Shown here: positions 48,561-59,126 of the stretch, one piece after another | Numbering within the stretch: position 1 is the stretch's first letter | Layout: each line of letters opens with the position of its first letter | Assembly (NCBI RefSeq): GCF_003837865.1 | Contig: NZ_RQIS01000008.1 | Coordinates: forward strand, 124,001-188,000 | DNA from: Paraburkholderia dinghuensis | GTDB taxonomy: Bacteria > Pseudomonadota > Gammaproteobacteria > Burkholderiales > Burkholderiaceae | Direction: 5' to 3' | DNA length: 64,000 bases | Translations under genes and position numbers: made by a program | The notes under the pieces: model-generated | Told to the model about the DNA's origin: nothing | Databases searched by the model: none | The model's input: the letters and a program-made list of their open reading frames with translations, nothing else

Positions 48561-50813
48561 CTAAATATCGAGCGGATCGACTTCGACGTTCCAGCGCAGC
48601 ACGCCACGCAGCGCACGCAGCGCCGGCTGCCACGCGCGCAATGTGGCCTGAAGCGCGGCACGCGACTGGCTCTCCACGAGCAGTTGCGCACGATGGACGT
48701 TCATCACCTTGACGATCGTCAGCGGCACCGCGTCGTAGACCGTCACCCGCTCGGACGCAGGAATCGCCGTCAGGGCATGGGCCGCCTGCGAGAGGAATTC
48801 GAGCGCCGCTTCCAGCGTGCGCCCCTCGGCACGCAGCAGCGCCTGATACACGAACGGCGGCAGATGCGCGTCGCGACGCTCCGTCAATTGTGTATTCGCA
48901 AAACCCACATAGTCATGGCGCGCCAGTGCGTGATAAAGCGCATGTCGCGGATAACGCGTCTGCACCAGCACTTCGCCGGGTAGTCCGGCGCGGCCCGCGC
49001 GGCCGCTCACCTGCATCAACTGGGAGAACAGCCGCTCGCTCGCGCGAAAGTCGTGCGAAAAGAGCGCGTTGTCGGCGTTGATCACGCCCACGAGCGACAC
49101 GCGCTGGAAATCGTGACCTTTCGCGATCATCTGCGTGCCGACCAGAATATCGACGTCGCCCGCATGCACATCCGAGAACAACGCTTGCGCGCTGCCCTTG
49201 CGGCGTGTGCTGTCGGCGTCGATACGCAGCACGCGGGCGCCCGGCACCGCGCTCGCAAGCGCTTCCTCGATGCGCTGCGTGCCGCGCCCCATCGGTGCGA
49301 TATCGACGTTGCCACAATCGGGGCACGAACGCGGGATGCGCGATTCCCAGCCGCAGTGGTGGCAGCGCAGCGCCCGCTCGGGCTTATGCAACACGACGTA
49401 GGCACTGCACCGAGGACAGCCCGCCACCCAGCCGCAGGCATCGCACGAGAGCACGGGCGCGTAGCCGCGCCGGTTCAGGAACACTAGGCTTTGCTCGCCG
49501 CGCTCGAGACGCGCCTTCATTGCGGCGACCAGCGGCCCCGACAGGCCCTCGAACGACGCGCGGCCGCGCCGCCGCTCCTCTTCCAGGTCGATCAACCTGA
49601 TCGCGGGCAGCACCGCGTCGGCGATGGCGCGACGCGAAAGCGTGAGGCGCGTGTAGCGGCCCTGCTCGGCCTGCCACCAGCTTTCGAGCGACGGCGTCGC
49701 CGAACCAAGCACCACCGGGACGCCGAGCTGCTTTGCCCGCCACACGGCGAGATCGCGCGCGGAATAGCGCAGCCCTTCCTGCTGCTTGTAGGCGGGATCG
49801 TGCTCCTCGTCGACGACGAGCATCGCGAGGCGCGGCAGGGAAGCCAATACGGCCAGACGCGTGCCGAGCACGATGCGCGCGCGGCCCGTGTGAGCCGCGA
49901 GCCAGTTGCGCGCACGCTCGCCTTCGGCGAGCCCGCTGTGGAGTGTGACGATCGCATCGTCGGCGAGCGTGGCCGCGAAACGCGTGCGGAAGGCCGCTTC
50001 GAACTGCGGCGTCAGATTGATTTCGGGGACGAGGACGAGCGCCTGGGCGTCAGGCTCGCGTTCGAGCAACGCGGCCAGCGCGCGCAGATAGACCTCCGTC
50101 TTGCCACTGCCGGTCACGCCGTGCAGCAGGAACGGCGCGAAGCTGCGGGCGGCCTGGATCGCGTCGACGGCGGCGGCCTGCTCGTCGCTCAGCGTCGGGC
50201 CCTGCACGGTTTCAGCACCCGCGCACTTCGCAGCCACGGGTCCCGCGCCGAACTCGACACGCTCATATTCGACCCAGCCCGCCTCGCGCCAGCTTTCCAG
50301 CGTGGGCGCGGCCTTTGGGTGGAGCGCTTTGGCGTCGGCGAGATCGAGTTCGCCGGTTTCCGCCAACGCCTCTGCCAGCCGGCGCAGCGCCTGCGCGCGC
50401 GCGGGCAGTGCTTCTGGAAGCGCCTCGCGGCCCGCCGGCAGCAGGCGGTAGCGCTCCTCGGGCGCGAGTAGGCGGTTCCAGCGCGACGGGTCGCGCAGCG
50501 CCTGCGGCAGCCCGGGCAGCGCCACTTCGCCGAGACCGCGCTGATAGTAGTCGGCGGCGAAAGCCGCAAGCTCGAGCCATTGCCCGGAGAGCGGCGGGCA
50601 CGCGGCGCAGACGGCGCTCACGTCACGAAGCTTGTCGGCGGGAACGTCGCTGTGCGAATCCACTTCGCATACGAGACCCACCACGTCGCGCCGGCCGAAC
50701 GGCACGCGCACCAGCATGCCGGGCTGCGGGGCGGGTGCGCTGGCCGGGTAGCGATAGTCGTATAGCACCGGCAGCGGGTGGTCCAGCGCGACGCGCACGA
50801 ATCCCGCCGTCAA
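48561..50813 (-). CDS. priA: primosomal replication helicase PriA
   Basis: PriA restarts stalled replication forks. The protein (750 residues from the TTG start) has the N-terminal fork-binding domain (FVRVALDHPLPVLYDYRY), helicase motif I LLHGVTGSGKTEVYLRAL, motif II LVVDEEHD, and eight cysteines in CDACGWVAGCPRC, CHHCG and CPDCG that bind two zinc ions. MIAKGHDFQRVSLVGV and SGRAGRAGLPG follow. I chose TTG 50813 because AGGAG lies 6 bases upstream and TAGFVRVALDHP is the family N-terminus; a GTG at 50849 would add 12 residues (VRQDTDTDQEIP) without a ribosome site. Confidence 0.93.
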   Translation of the reverse strand: MTAGFVRVALDHPLPVLYDYRYPASAPAPQPGMLVRVPFGRRDVVGLVCEVDSHSDVPADKLRDVSAVCAACPPLSGQWLELAAFAADYYQRGLGEVALPGLPQALRDPSRWNRLLAPEERYRLLPAGREALPEALPARAQALRRLAEALAETGELDLADAKALHPKAAPTLESWREAGWVEYERVEFGAGPVAAKCAGAETVQGPTLSDEQAAAVDAIQAARSFAPFLLHGVTGSGKTEVYLRALAALLEREPDAQALVLVPEINLTPQFEAAFRTRFAATLADDAIVTLHSGLAEGERARNWLAAHTGRARIVLGTRLAVLASLPRLAMLVVDEEHDPAYKQQEGLRYSARDLAVWRAKQLGVPVVLGSATPSLESWWQAEQGRYTRLTLSRRAIADAVLPAIRLIDLEEERRRGRASFEGLSGPLVAAMKARLERGEQSLVFLNRRGYAPVLSCDACGWVAGCPRCSAYVVLHKPERALRCHHCGWESRIPRSCPDCGNVDIAPMGRGTQRIEEALASAVPGARVLRIDADSTRRKGSAQALFSDVHAGDVDILVGTQMIAKGHDFQRVSLVGVINADNALFSHDFRASERLFSQLMQVSGRAGRAGLPGEVLVQTRYPRHALYHALARHDYVGFANTQLTERRDAHLPPFVYQALLRAEGRTLEAALEFLSQAAHALTAIPASERVTVYDAVPLTIVKVMNVHRAQLLVESQSRAALQATLRAWQPALRALRGVLRWNVEVDPLDI

Positions 50814-51233
50814 GGGTATCTCCTGGTCCGTGTCTGTGTCCTGGCGCACACACCCACGAACTTAAAGTAAAACTTTATATTTCGCGCTAAGTTTTGGATT
50901 CCGCAGAACAATCGAGCCCCCGACCCTGCGCCTGTGGATAACTTTGTTGAGAACTCGCAACCCGCCGGCCCCAGGCGCCGCCGCAGCGCCATTGTGTTGG
51001 ACAGCGCACAAAACGCCATGGAGCGCCGAAAGCCTTGCCTGTCAAGGGCCCGATTGATCGTTAGCGGACATGGGTACCCCGTTGCGGCAATATTTCCCTC
51101 TTGCGCGCCGCAACGAGGCAAGTGTGTATAAGTCAAGTCTTGACTTCTCCGGAAGTGCCTCTGGCTGGCCATCTCGGCATGCCTGTCCACCGGCGTCCGG
51201 AGTACGACGCATTGCGTCGCAACAAAACCATCG
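50814..51233. other. intergenic region between hemE and priA
   Basis: About 420 bases with no supported gene. It contains a perfect 17-base palindrome at 51130-51146 (AAGTCAAG-T-CTTGACTT), a wide GTTGCGGC/GCCGCAAC inverted repeat near 51081-51114, and a short AAAGT/ACTTT dyad near 50864. These may include the hemE terminator and the priA promoter. Confidence 0.4.
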
Positions 51234-52322
51234 TCAGGTGCCGGCGTGAATCGCCCGGCTGTGGCTGTGAACTTCGTCGACCAGTTCCGCCACGCTCTCC
51301 GGCGGCGTGAACTGCGAAATACCGTGCCCCAGATTGAACACATGACCCGGATGCGCCCCGAAGCTGTCAAGCACCGCGCGCGCTTCGGCGCGAATCGCTG
51401 CTGGCGACGCGAACAACACCGTCGGGTCCAGATTGCCCTGCAGCGCCACACGCCCGCCCACGCGCTCGCGCGCGCGTCCAAGGTTCACCGTCCAGTCGAG
51501 GCCGACTGCGTCGACGCCAATCGTCGCGATTTCGTCGAGCCATAGCCCGCCGCCCTTCGTGAACGTGATGACCGGCACACGCCGACCGTCGTGCTCGCGC
51601 TTGAGGGCCGCGACGACCTGCGCGATGTATTGGAGCGAGAAGCGTTGATAGGCGCCGTCCGCCAGCGCGCCACCCCAGGTGTCGAAGATCATGACGGCCT
51701 GCGCGCCCGCTTCGATCTGCGCGTTCAGATAGGCGGCGACGGCTTGCGCGTTCACATCGAGGATGCGCTGCATCAGGTCCGGCCGCGCGTACAGCATCGA
51801 CTTCACCGTGCGGAAGTCATCCGAGCCGCCACCCTCGACCATGTAGCACGCGAGCGTCCACGGGCTACCGGAAAAGCCGATCAGCGGCACACGCTGACGG
51901 CCTTGCGCATCGGTCAGCGCGCGGCGGATTTCCCGCACGGCGTCCGTAACGTAGCCGAGCGTCGCACCGATGTCCGGCACCGCGAGCTTCGCGACATCGG
52001 CTTCCGTGCGCACCGGACGCGCGAACTTCGGCCCCTCGCCCGCCTGGAAATCGAGGCCGAGGCCCATGGCGTCAGGAATGGTGAGAATGTCCGAGAACAG
52101 GATGGCGGCGTCGAGCGGATAACGATCGAGCGGCTGCAGCGTGACTTCGGTCGCGTAATCGGGGTTCTTCGCGAGGCCGAGGAAGCTGCCGGCGCGGCTG
52201 CGCGTGGCGTTGTACTCCGGCAGATAGCGGCCTGCCTGGCGCATCAGCCAGATCGGCGTGTACTCGGTCGGCTGGCGCAGCAGCGCGCGCAGAAAAGTGT
52301 CGTTCAGAAGTGTGTGGGCCAC
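51234..52322 (-). CDS. hemE: uroporphyrinogen decarboxylase
   Basis: HemE removes four carboxyl groups from uroporphyrinogen III to give coproporphyrinogen III in heme synthesis. The 362-residue protein has the signature [49 protein letters not shown] and [14 protein letters not shown]. Start codon is GTG 52322 ([15 protein letters not shown]); there is no strong ribosome site. It stands alone on the minus strand, divergent from the dehydratase gene. Confidence 0.97.
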   Translation of the reverse strand: MAHTLLNDTFLRALLRQPTEYTPIWLMRQAGRYLPEYNATRSRAGSFLGLAKNPDYATEVTLQPLDRYPLDAAILFSDILTIPDAMGLGLDFQAGEGPKFARPVRTEADVAKLAVPDIGATLGYVTDAVREIRRALTDAQGRQRVPLIGFSGSPWTLACYMVEGGGSDDFRTVKSMLYARPDLMQRILDVNAQAVAAYLNAQIEAGAQAVMIFDTWGGALADGAYQRFSLQYIAQVVAALKREHDGRRVPVITFTKGGGLWLDEIATIGVDAVGLDWTVNLGRARERVGGRVALQGNLDPTVLFASPAAIRAEARAVLDSFGAHPGHVFNLGHGISQFTPPESVAELVDEVHSHSRAIHAGT

Positions 52323-52450
52323 GAGCAGGGAACGCCGGGAGGCGCTTCAGGATTCAGGAGCAAGCCGCTATTTTACCGGAGCGGCCGCCCGCCGACGCCG
52401 CGTCACAAACGGCATAACCAGCGACCGAACGCCACCAGGTCAGCCGCTGC

Positions 52451-52479
52451 TTAACCGTCGCGTGCGTGTTAGCTATCAT
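52451..52479 (+). promoter_or_regulatory. putative sigma-70 promoter of pheC
   Basis: TTAACC (52451-52456) and TATCAT (52474-52479) are 17 bases apart. Transcription from here would leave a leader of about 48 bases before the start at 52534. Confidence 0.45.
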
Positions 52480-52533
52480 CGGTGGCCTTTCCGAACGATT
52501 ACATCAATGCAACCACAAACTGGGGGAGACACC

Positions 52534-53331
52534 ATGAGGAAAGCGTCGATCGTTCACCTCATCACTGCGGGCGCCGTGCTGGGCGCAGCCGCATTCGTGC
52601 AACCCGCGTTCGCGCAAAGCACGGCGACGCCCTCGCGACTCGACGAAGTGATCGCACGCGGTACGCTGCGCGTCTGCACGACGGGCGATTACAAGCCCTA
52701 CTCGTTCCACCGTGCGGATGACACGTTCGAGGGTATCGACATCGACATGAGCGCGTCGCTTGCGAAATCGCTCGGTGTGAAAACGGAGTTCGTGAAGACG
52801 ACGTGGTCGAGCCTGATGACCGACTTCCTCGCGAAATGCGACATCGCGGTGGGCGGTGTGTCGACGTTGCTCGAACGCCAGAAGCGCGCATTCTTCACGG
52901 AAGCGTATCAAGTGGATGGCAAGACGCCGATCGTGCGTTGCGCCGACGTCGCCAAATACCAGACGCTCACGCAAATCGACCAGCCGACGACTCGCGTCAT
53001 CGTGAATCCGGGCGGTACGAACGAACGCTTTGCGCGGCAGTTCCTCACGCACGCCAACCTCACCGTGTACCCGGACAACGTAACCGTGTTCAAACAGATC
53101 CTCGAAGGCAAGGCCGACGTGATGGTCACCGATGCCTCTGAAACGCTGCTTCAGCAAAAGCTCAATCCTGGCCTGTGCTCGGTGCATCCGGACAAGCCGT
53201 TCCAGTACGGCGAGAAGGCGTGGATGGTGCCGCGAGGCGACGTCGTGTTCCAGCAATATGTGAATCAGTGGCTCCATCTGCTTCAGGCAAGCGGCGACTA
53301 TCAGTCGATCTCGGACAAGTGGCTCAAGTGA
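52534..53331 (+). CDS. pheC: periplasmic cyclohexadienyl dehydratase
   Basis: This 265-residue protein resembles PheC of Pseudomonas aeruginosa, a periplasmic enzyme on a solute-binding-protein fold that converts prephenate to phenylpyruvate and arogenate to phenylalanine. A signal peptide (VHLITAGAVLGAAAFVQPAFA) is clear. Shared segments include TTGDYKPYSFHRADD, QIDQPTTRVIVNPGGTNERF, and HPDKPFQYGEKAWMVPRGD. An amino acid-binding role is the alternative, but the match to PheC is close, including NPGGTNE. ATG 52534 follows GGGGGAG. Confidence 0.88.
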   Translation: MRKASIVHLITAGAVLGAAAFVQPAFAQSTATPSRLDEVIARGTLRVCTTGDYKPYSFHRADDTFEGIDIDMSASLAKSLGVKTEFVKTTWSSLMTDFLAKCDIAVGGVSTLLERQKRAFFTEAYQVDGKTPIVRCADVAKYQTLTQIDQPTTRVIVNPGGTNERFARQFLTHANLTVYPDNVTVFKQILEGKADVMVTDASETLLQQKLNPGLCSVHPDKPFQYGEKAWMVPRGDVVFQQYVNQWLHLLQASGDYQSISDKWLK

Positions 53332-53638
53332 GTCACCGTCTTGGCTTGCACTGCGTGCGTTGAACCACTCACGGAGTTGTAGCCGTGGATTCGAGTGCGC
53401 AAATTTTTGAGGACTTCGTTGGATGGACCGCGGACGGCGCCGATGCCGTCCGCAAAACTGCAAGGCATGCGCGTTTGCCTGGACGAATACACTCGAATGC
53501 CCGCGCGCCGGGCATTGGTTCATGCCCGGCGAATTGCCCGCTGACGAATGGACTATCCCGCTATCTGTAAGCTACCGAACGGACCGGTAAGAATGACTCA
53601 GACATAATGTTCAGGACGGCAAAAAATCCCGCAAAGCC
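53332..53638. other. intergenic region after pheC
   Basis: No gene is supported here. An 8-bp perfect stem, AATGCCCG/CGGGCATT (53496-53503 and 53509-53516), followed by GGTT may end the pheC mRNA. The minus-strand terminator of the following small gene begins at 53621. Confidence 0.4.
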
Positions 53639-53650
53639 TTATCTGGCGGG
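53621..53650 (-). terminator. terminator of the frameshifted small gene
   Basis: On the minus strand CCCGC and GCGGG (53650-53646 and 53632-53628) form a short stem directly followed by six T residues (complement of 53626-53621). The stem overlaps the stop codon at 53639-53641. Confidence 0.55.
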
Positions 53651-53841
53651 CGTTACAACCTGAAACACTTTGTTACCGTCAAGGTTCACTAATTCGCCCA
53701 CAATGCCTTCAACGGTTTCAACACGGATGTGGTCGGGTGTGAGTTTGTGTACACGAATCACCGGCCAGTCGGCATCACGCCGAAGCTCTCTCAAGGGGCA
53801 TCTGTGCTGGAGCCGTGACCGGCGTGTGCAGCACGTCCCAC
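53639..53841 (-). pseudogene. frameshifted small gene of unknown function
   Basis: A GTG at 53841 with GGAGGA 7 bases upstream starts a frame (GRAAHAGHGSSTDAP) that meets a TGA at 53791. One base away, the next phase continues smoothly (LRELRRDADWPVIRVHKL, then TPDHIRVETVEGIVGELV) to a TAA at 53639, directly before a terminator. Joined by a -1 shift at CCTTGA, the product would be about 67 residues. Ribosome site, coding-like sequence and terminator together suggest a real gene broken by a one-base deletion, or a sequencing error. GC of the 3' half is lower than in its neighbours. I do not recognise the family. Confidence 0.55.
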
Positions 53842-53893
53842 TGCCGGCTCCTCCTTTGGTCTCCTCGCGCTAACCCCGTAGCGTGTGGTTTTT

Positions 53894-53919
53894 AGCGGGC
53901 TCCAGGCCCGCTTTTTTTT
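53894..53919 (+). terminator. rho-independent terminator
   Basis: AGCGGGC (53894-53900) pairs with GCCCGCT (53906-53912), followed by eight T residues. It reads on the plus strand and lies between pheC and the converging acyl-CoA synthetase. It may end read-through from pheC or a small RNA of unknown origin. Confidence 0.8.
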
Positions 53920-54028
53920 CGTCTGCGTTTTGGGATTAACGTCCCGTCTGCTTCGCAATCCTTCGCTTTCCCAGGCATCGCGGCGCATCGCCCGCGGCAC
54001 ACTTGCGCGTCACCGCGGGCTGTCTCGC

Positions 54029-55771
54029 TCACGCCGTCTTCTGCTCGCCGATCTTCAGTTCGTCCATCATGCGCGCGCGCATTACAAATTTTTGCACCTT
54101 GCCCGTTACGGTCATCGGGAGTTCGTTCACGAACCGGATGTATTTCGGAATCTTGTAGTGGGCAATCTGCCCCTGGCAGAACGCCTGAATCTCCTCCGCA
54201 CTCGCCTCTTCGCCGGGACGCAGCACGATCCACGCACAGACCTCTTCGCCGTATTTCGCATCGGGCACGCCGAACACCTGCACGGACTGCACCTTCGGAT
54301 GCCTGAACAGGAATTCTTCGATCTCGCGCGGATAGATGTTCTCGCCGCCGCGGATCAACATGTCTTTAATGCGCCCGACGATGTTGCAGTAACCGTCCGC
54401 GTCGATCGTCGCGAGATCGCCCGTGTGCATCCAGCCATCGACGATCGCTTCCGCCGTCCTGGCGTCATCGCCCCAGTAACCGCGCATCACCGAATAGCCC
54501 TTCGTGCAAAGCTCCCCGGTAACGCCGACCGGCACGATGTTGCCAAGCGGATCGACAATCTTCACCTCCAGGTGCGGCTGGATGCGTCCGACCGTGGTCG
54601 TGCGCTTATCGAGCGGATCGGTCGTCGAACTCTGGAACGACACCGGGCTCGTCTCCGTCATGCCGTACGCAATCGTGATTTCCGCGAGATGCATCTTCGA
54701 CACGACGTGTTTCATCGTCTCGATCGGACACGGCGAGCCGGCCATGATGCCGGTGCGCAAGTGCCTCAGATCGAAGCTCGCGAAGTCCGGGTGATCGAGT
54801 TCGGCGATGAACATGGTCGGCACGCCGTGCAGCGCAGTACATCCCTCCTCCGATACCGCTTCGAGCGTCGCGCGCGGATCGAACGCCTCGCCGGGGAACA
54901 CCATGGTCGCGCCCACCGACACGCAAGCCAGCACCGCGAGCACCATGCCGAAACAGTGATAGAGCGGCACCGGGATGCAGAGCGAATCCGCTTCGGTGAG
55001 CCGCATGGCCATCGCAATGAAGCGCCCGTTGTTGAGGACGTTGCGATGCGTGAGCGTGGCGCCCTTCGGATTGCCCGTCGTGCCGCTCGTGAACTGGATA
55101 TTAATCGGATCGTCTGCGGAAAGCGTCGCGCTGATCCCGTCCAGTTCCGCCTTGCCGGTCCGCTCGAGCCGCTCGCGCCCCATCTCCACCAGCTCGCCGA
55201 AATTGAGCATGCCGGGCGTTTCGGTGTCGCACATGCGGATTACTGCGCGCAGATCCGGCAAGCGCGCGGCACGCAGATCGCCGGGCGTAGCATTCGCCAG
55301 TTCGGGGGCCAGCGTCTGCAGCATTTCGAGGTACTTCGTGGACTTGAAGCTCTCGGCCGTGACAATCGCCTTGCAGCCGACCTTGTTCAGCGCGTATTCG
55401 AGTTCGGCGAGGCGGTAGGCGGGATTGATGTTGACCAGAACCGCACCGATGCGAGCCGTGGCGAACTGCGTAAGCAGCCACTCGACCCGATTCGGCGACC
55501 AGATACCGACACGGTCGCCCGGCACGATGCCAAGCGCAAGAAAGCCCGCGGCGAGCACATCGACTTCATCGGCAAACTCGCGCCAGGTCCATCGGATGCC
55601 CTGTTCGCGAAACACGACAGCCGGCCGCTCGGGAAACCGTTGAACGGTTTCAAGGAGGAATGCGCCGATGGTCGCGTCGCTGAGTGGCGTCGCGGTCGTG
55701 CCGCGCACGTAGGAAAGCCCGTCTTTCGGCGCGATGAGCGCTTCGCGCGCACCCGCTGCGTCGATTGCCAT
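54029..55771 (-). CDS. AMP-binding acyl-CoA synthetase
   Basis: This 580-residue ATP-dependent acyl-CoA ligase of the ANL superfamily has the AMP-binding loop [68 protein letters not shown] and the catalytic lysine in [11 protein letters not shown]. It probably activates medium- or branched-chain fatty acids for beta-oxidation. ATG 55771 was chosen for GGAGGAGACAGG upstream and the family-like N-terminus; the longer frame crosses that ribosome site. A LiuR-like operator lies about 170 bases upstream. Confidence 0.92.
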   Translation of the reverse strand: MAIDAAGAREALIAPKDGLSYVRGTTATPLSDATIGAFLLETVQRFPERPAVVFREQGIRWTWREFADEVDVLAAGFLALGIVPGDRVGIWSPNRVEWLLTQFATARIGAVLVNINPAYRLAELEYALNKVGCKAIVTAESFKSTKYLEMLQTLAPELANATPGDLRAARLPDLRAVIRMCDTETPGMLNFGELVEMGRERLERTGKAELDGISATLSADDPINIQFTSGTTGNPKGATLTHRNVLNNGRFIAMAMRLTEADSLCIPVPLYHCFGMVLAVLACVSVGATMVFPGEAFDPRATLEAVSEEGCTALHGVPTMFIAELDHPDFASFDLRHLRTGIMAGSPCPIETMKHVVSKMHLAEITIAYGMTETSPVSFQSSTTDPLDKRTTTVGRIQPHLEVKIVDPLGNIVPVGVTGELCTKGYSVMRGYWGDDARTAEAIVDGWMHTGDLATIDADGYCNIVGRIKDMLIRGGENIYPREIEEFLFRHPKVQSVQVFGVPDAKYGEEVCAWIVLRPGEEASAEEIQAFCQGQIAHYKIPKYIRFVNELPMTVTGKVQKFVMRARMMDELKIGEQKTA

Positions 55772-55938
55772 GGTGCCTGTCTCCTCCAGGAGTCTCGCTC
55801 CCGAATGAAAAGTATTTGAAAAACATTCTGCCACCAGCGCCAGGCGCGACGGCATCAAGTTTTACCCGCAACGTACGGGCTGCGGTCGAGGCCGTCGAAG
55901 ACGTCATCAACGGACACGAAGGAGTGATTTCGCCTTAC

Positions 55939-55956
55939 CTTTCCGTAAACGTCAAG
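55939..55956 (-). promoter_or_regulatory. LiuR-like operator upstream of the acyl-CoA synthetase
   Basis: On the minus strand CTTGACGTTTACGGAAAG closely resembles the TTGACGTTTACGTAAAG-type sites of the MerR-family regulator LiuR, which controls branched-chain amino acid and acyl-CoA degradation genes in beta-proteobacteria. It overlaps a TTGACG that could be a -35 element. Confidence 0.55.
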
Positions 55957-56033
55957 TGCCACTCGCAATTTTCGCTATCGGCGTGCAGACTGGCGCAGTG
56001 GCGTTTTCCGTTGCACACTAATCGGACGCACAA

Positions 56034-56063
56034 AAAAGAAAAGGGCTCCCATTGGGAGCCCTT
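56034..56063 (-). terminator. atp operon terminator
   Basis: AAGGGCTCCC (56041-56050) and GGGAGCCCTT (56054-56063) form a perfect 10-bp stem. On the minus strand the hairpin is followed by TTTTCTTTTTTG (complement of 56040 downward). It lies 45 bases beyond the atpC stop. Confidence 0.9.
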
Positions 56064-56108
56064 CTCCGTTCGCGCTCTGCGACGCATAAGCGCCGCATGC
56101 GCACCAGA

Positions 56109-56534
56109 TCAATGCTGGTTCATCTTGCGCAGGCGCTGGATCGCCGCGAGTTGCGCGACCGCGTAGGCGAGTTCCGCCTGCGCCGTTGCGTACTCGAGGT
56201 TCGAGCCTGCGTTCTGCAGCGCCTCTTCAGCGCGCTTGCGCGCGTCGGCGGCCTTCGCTTCGTCGAGGTCCTTGCCGCGGATCGCGGTGTCGGCGAGCAC
56301 CGTCACGGCGCCCGGCTGCACTTCGAGAATGCCACCGGCGACGAACACGAACTCTTCCTCGCCTTCTGCCGAGACAATACGCACCGCACCCGGACGAATC
56401 CGCGTGATCAGCGGCGTGTGACCCGGCAGGATGCCCAGCTCGCCCGCCTCGCCCGGAAGCGCGACGAACTTCGCCTGGCCGTCGAAGATGCTCTCTTCGG
56501 CGCTGACGACGTCTACCTTGATGGTTGCTGCCAT
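56109..56534 (-). CDS. atpC: ATP synthase epsilon subunit (F1)
   Basis: This 141-residue central-stalk subunit couples rotation and can inhibit ATP hydrolysis. The N-terminal beta sandwich ([40 protein letters not shown]) and two C-terminal helices ending in [13 protein letters not shown] are intact. It is the last gene of the atp operon and is followed by a strong terminator. Confidence 0.96.
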   Translation of the reverse strand: MAATIKVDVVSAEESIFDGQAKFVALPGEAGELGILPGHTPLITRIRPGAVRIVSAEGEEEFVFVAGGILEVQPGAVTVLADTAIRGKDLDEAKAADARKRAEEALQNAGSNLEYATAQAELAYAVAQLAAIQRLRKMNQH

Positions 56535-56666
56535 ATGTGTCGACTCCTGTGTCGATCGGAGCTGGCGCTTTAGCGCCTACTCCGATCCCATGCACAGCAC
56601 GGGTTGAGTAGTTGCGACGGCGCTTCAACCACGAAGCGCTGCGCCGCAATGCCTGCAACTCAACCT

Positions 56667-58088
<1,422 letters not shown>

Positions 58089-58150
58089 TCACTCGCCCAC
58101 CGATGCACGGCGGCGCGGTTTCGCACTCGTCGCTTGTCCACTGCGCCCGG

Positions 58151-59032
58151 TCAGACCGCTGCTGCGCCGCCGACGATTTCCGAAAGTTCCTTCGTAATCG
58201 CGGCCTGGCGGCTCTTGTTGTACGAGAGCTGCAGTTCGTTGATGACCGTCTTCGCGTTGTCCGACGCGGCCTTCATCGCCACCATCCGTGCCGACTGCTC
58301 CGACGCCATGTTCTCCGCAACGGCCTGATAGACCAGTGCTTCCACATAGCGAACCAGCAGTTCGTCCACAACGGTCTGCGCGTCCGGCTCGTAGATGTAG
58401 TCCCACGCGGACTTCGGCGTCGTGCCGTCGTCGTTGCTCTCGAGGCGTTCGGCCGACAGCGGCAGCAACTGCTCGATCACCGGCTCCTGCTTCATCGTGT
58501 TGACGAAGCGCGTGTACGCAAGATACACCGCCGAGAGCTTGCCCTCGGCGTACTGGTCGAGCTGCACCTTCACCGCGCCGATCAGCTTCTCGAGGTGCGG
58601 CGTATCGCCTAGCTGCACGACGTTCGAAACAACCTTCGCACGCAGACGATTCAGGAAGCCGAGGCCCCTGCTGCCGATACCCGTCGCTTCGACGGTCTTG
58701 CCTTCGGCTTCGAGTTCCTTGAACTTCTGCAGCGTCGCACGCAGCACGTTGGTGTTCATGCCGCCGCACAGACCCTTGTCGGTCGTGACGAGAATGACGC
58801 CGGCCACTTTCGCATCGCTGTTTTCCGTCATGAACGGATGACGATACTCGGGATTCGCACGGCTCATGTGCGCAGCGATGTCGCGGACCCGGTCGGCATA
58901 CGGGCGGGCGGCGCGCATGCGCTCCTGGGCGCGGCGCATCTTCGATGCCGCGACCATTTCCATCGCCTTGGTGATCTTGCGCGTGTTTTGCACGCTCTTG
59001 ATCTTGCCGCGAATTTCCTTCATTCCAGCCAT
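58151..59032 (-). CDS. atpG: ATP synthase gamma subunit (F1)
   Basis: This 293-residue rotor shaft begins [20 protein letters not shown] and ends in the helix [20 protein letters not shown], both conserved. [18 protein letters not shown] marks the globular domain. GGAGC precedes ATG 59032. Confidence 0.97.
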   Translation of the reverse strand: MAGMKEIRGKIKSVQNTRKITKAMEMVAASKMRRAQERMRAARPYADRVRDIAAHMSRANPEYRHPFMTENSDAKVAGVILVTTDKGLCGGMNTNVLRATLQKFKELEAEGKTVEATGIGSRGLGFLNRLRAKVVSNVVQLGDTPHLEKLIGAVKVQLDQYAEGKLSAVYLAYTRFVNTMKQEPVIEQLLPLSAERLESNDDGTTPKSAWDYIYEPDAQTVVDELLVRYVEALVYQAVAENMASEQSARMVAMKAASDNAKTVINELQLSYNKSRQAAITKELSEIVGGAAAV

Positions 59033-59126
59033 TGCTTGCTCCTTGATCGAAGCGAGGCGGGCGCCTCACCTGCTACGCACCGCCTTGCCTCAATGTCCGT
59101 TTATCGTTGGATGATTCCCGGACGGA

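Noticed and set aside
53785-53800. Programmed -1 ribosomal frameshift in the small gene
   Set aside because: The CCCCTTGA context does not fit an X-XXY-YYZ slippery heptamer and no downstream pseudoknot is evident. A simple one-base deletion or sequencing error is more economical.
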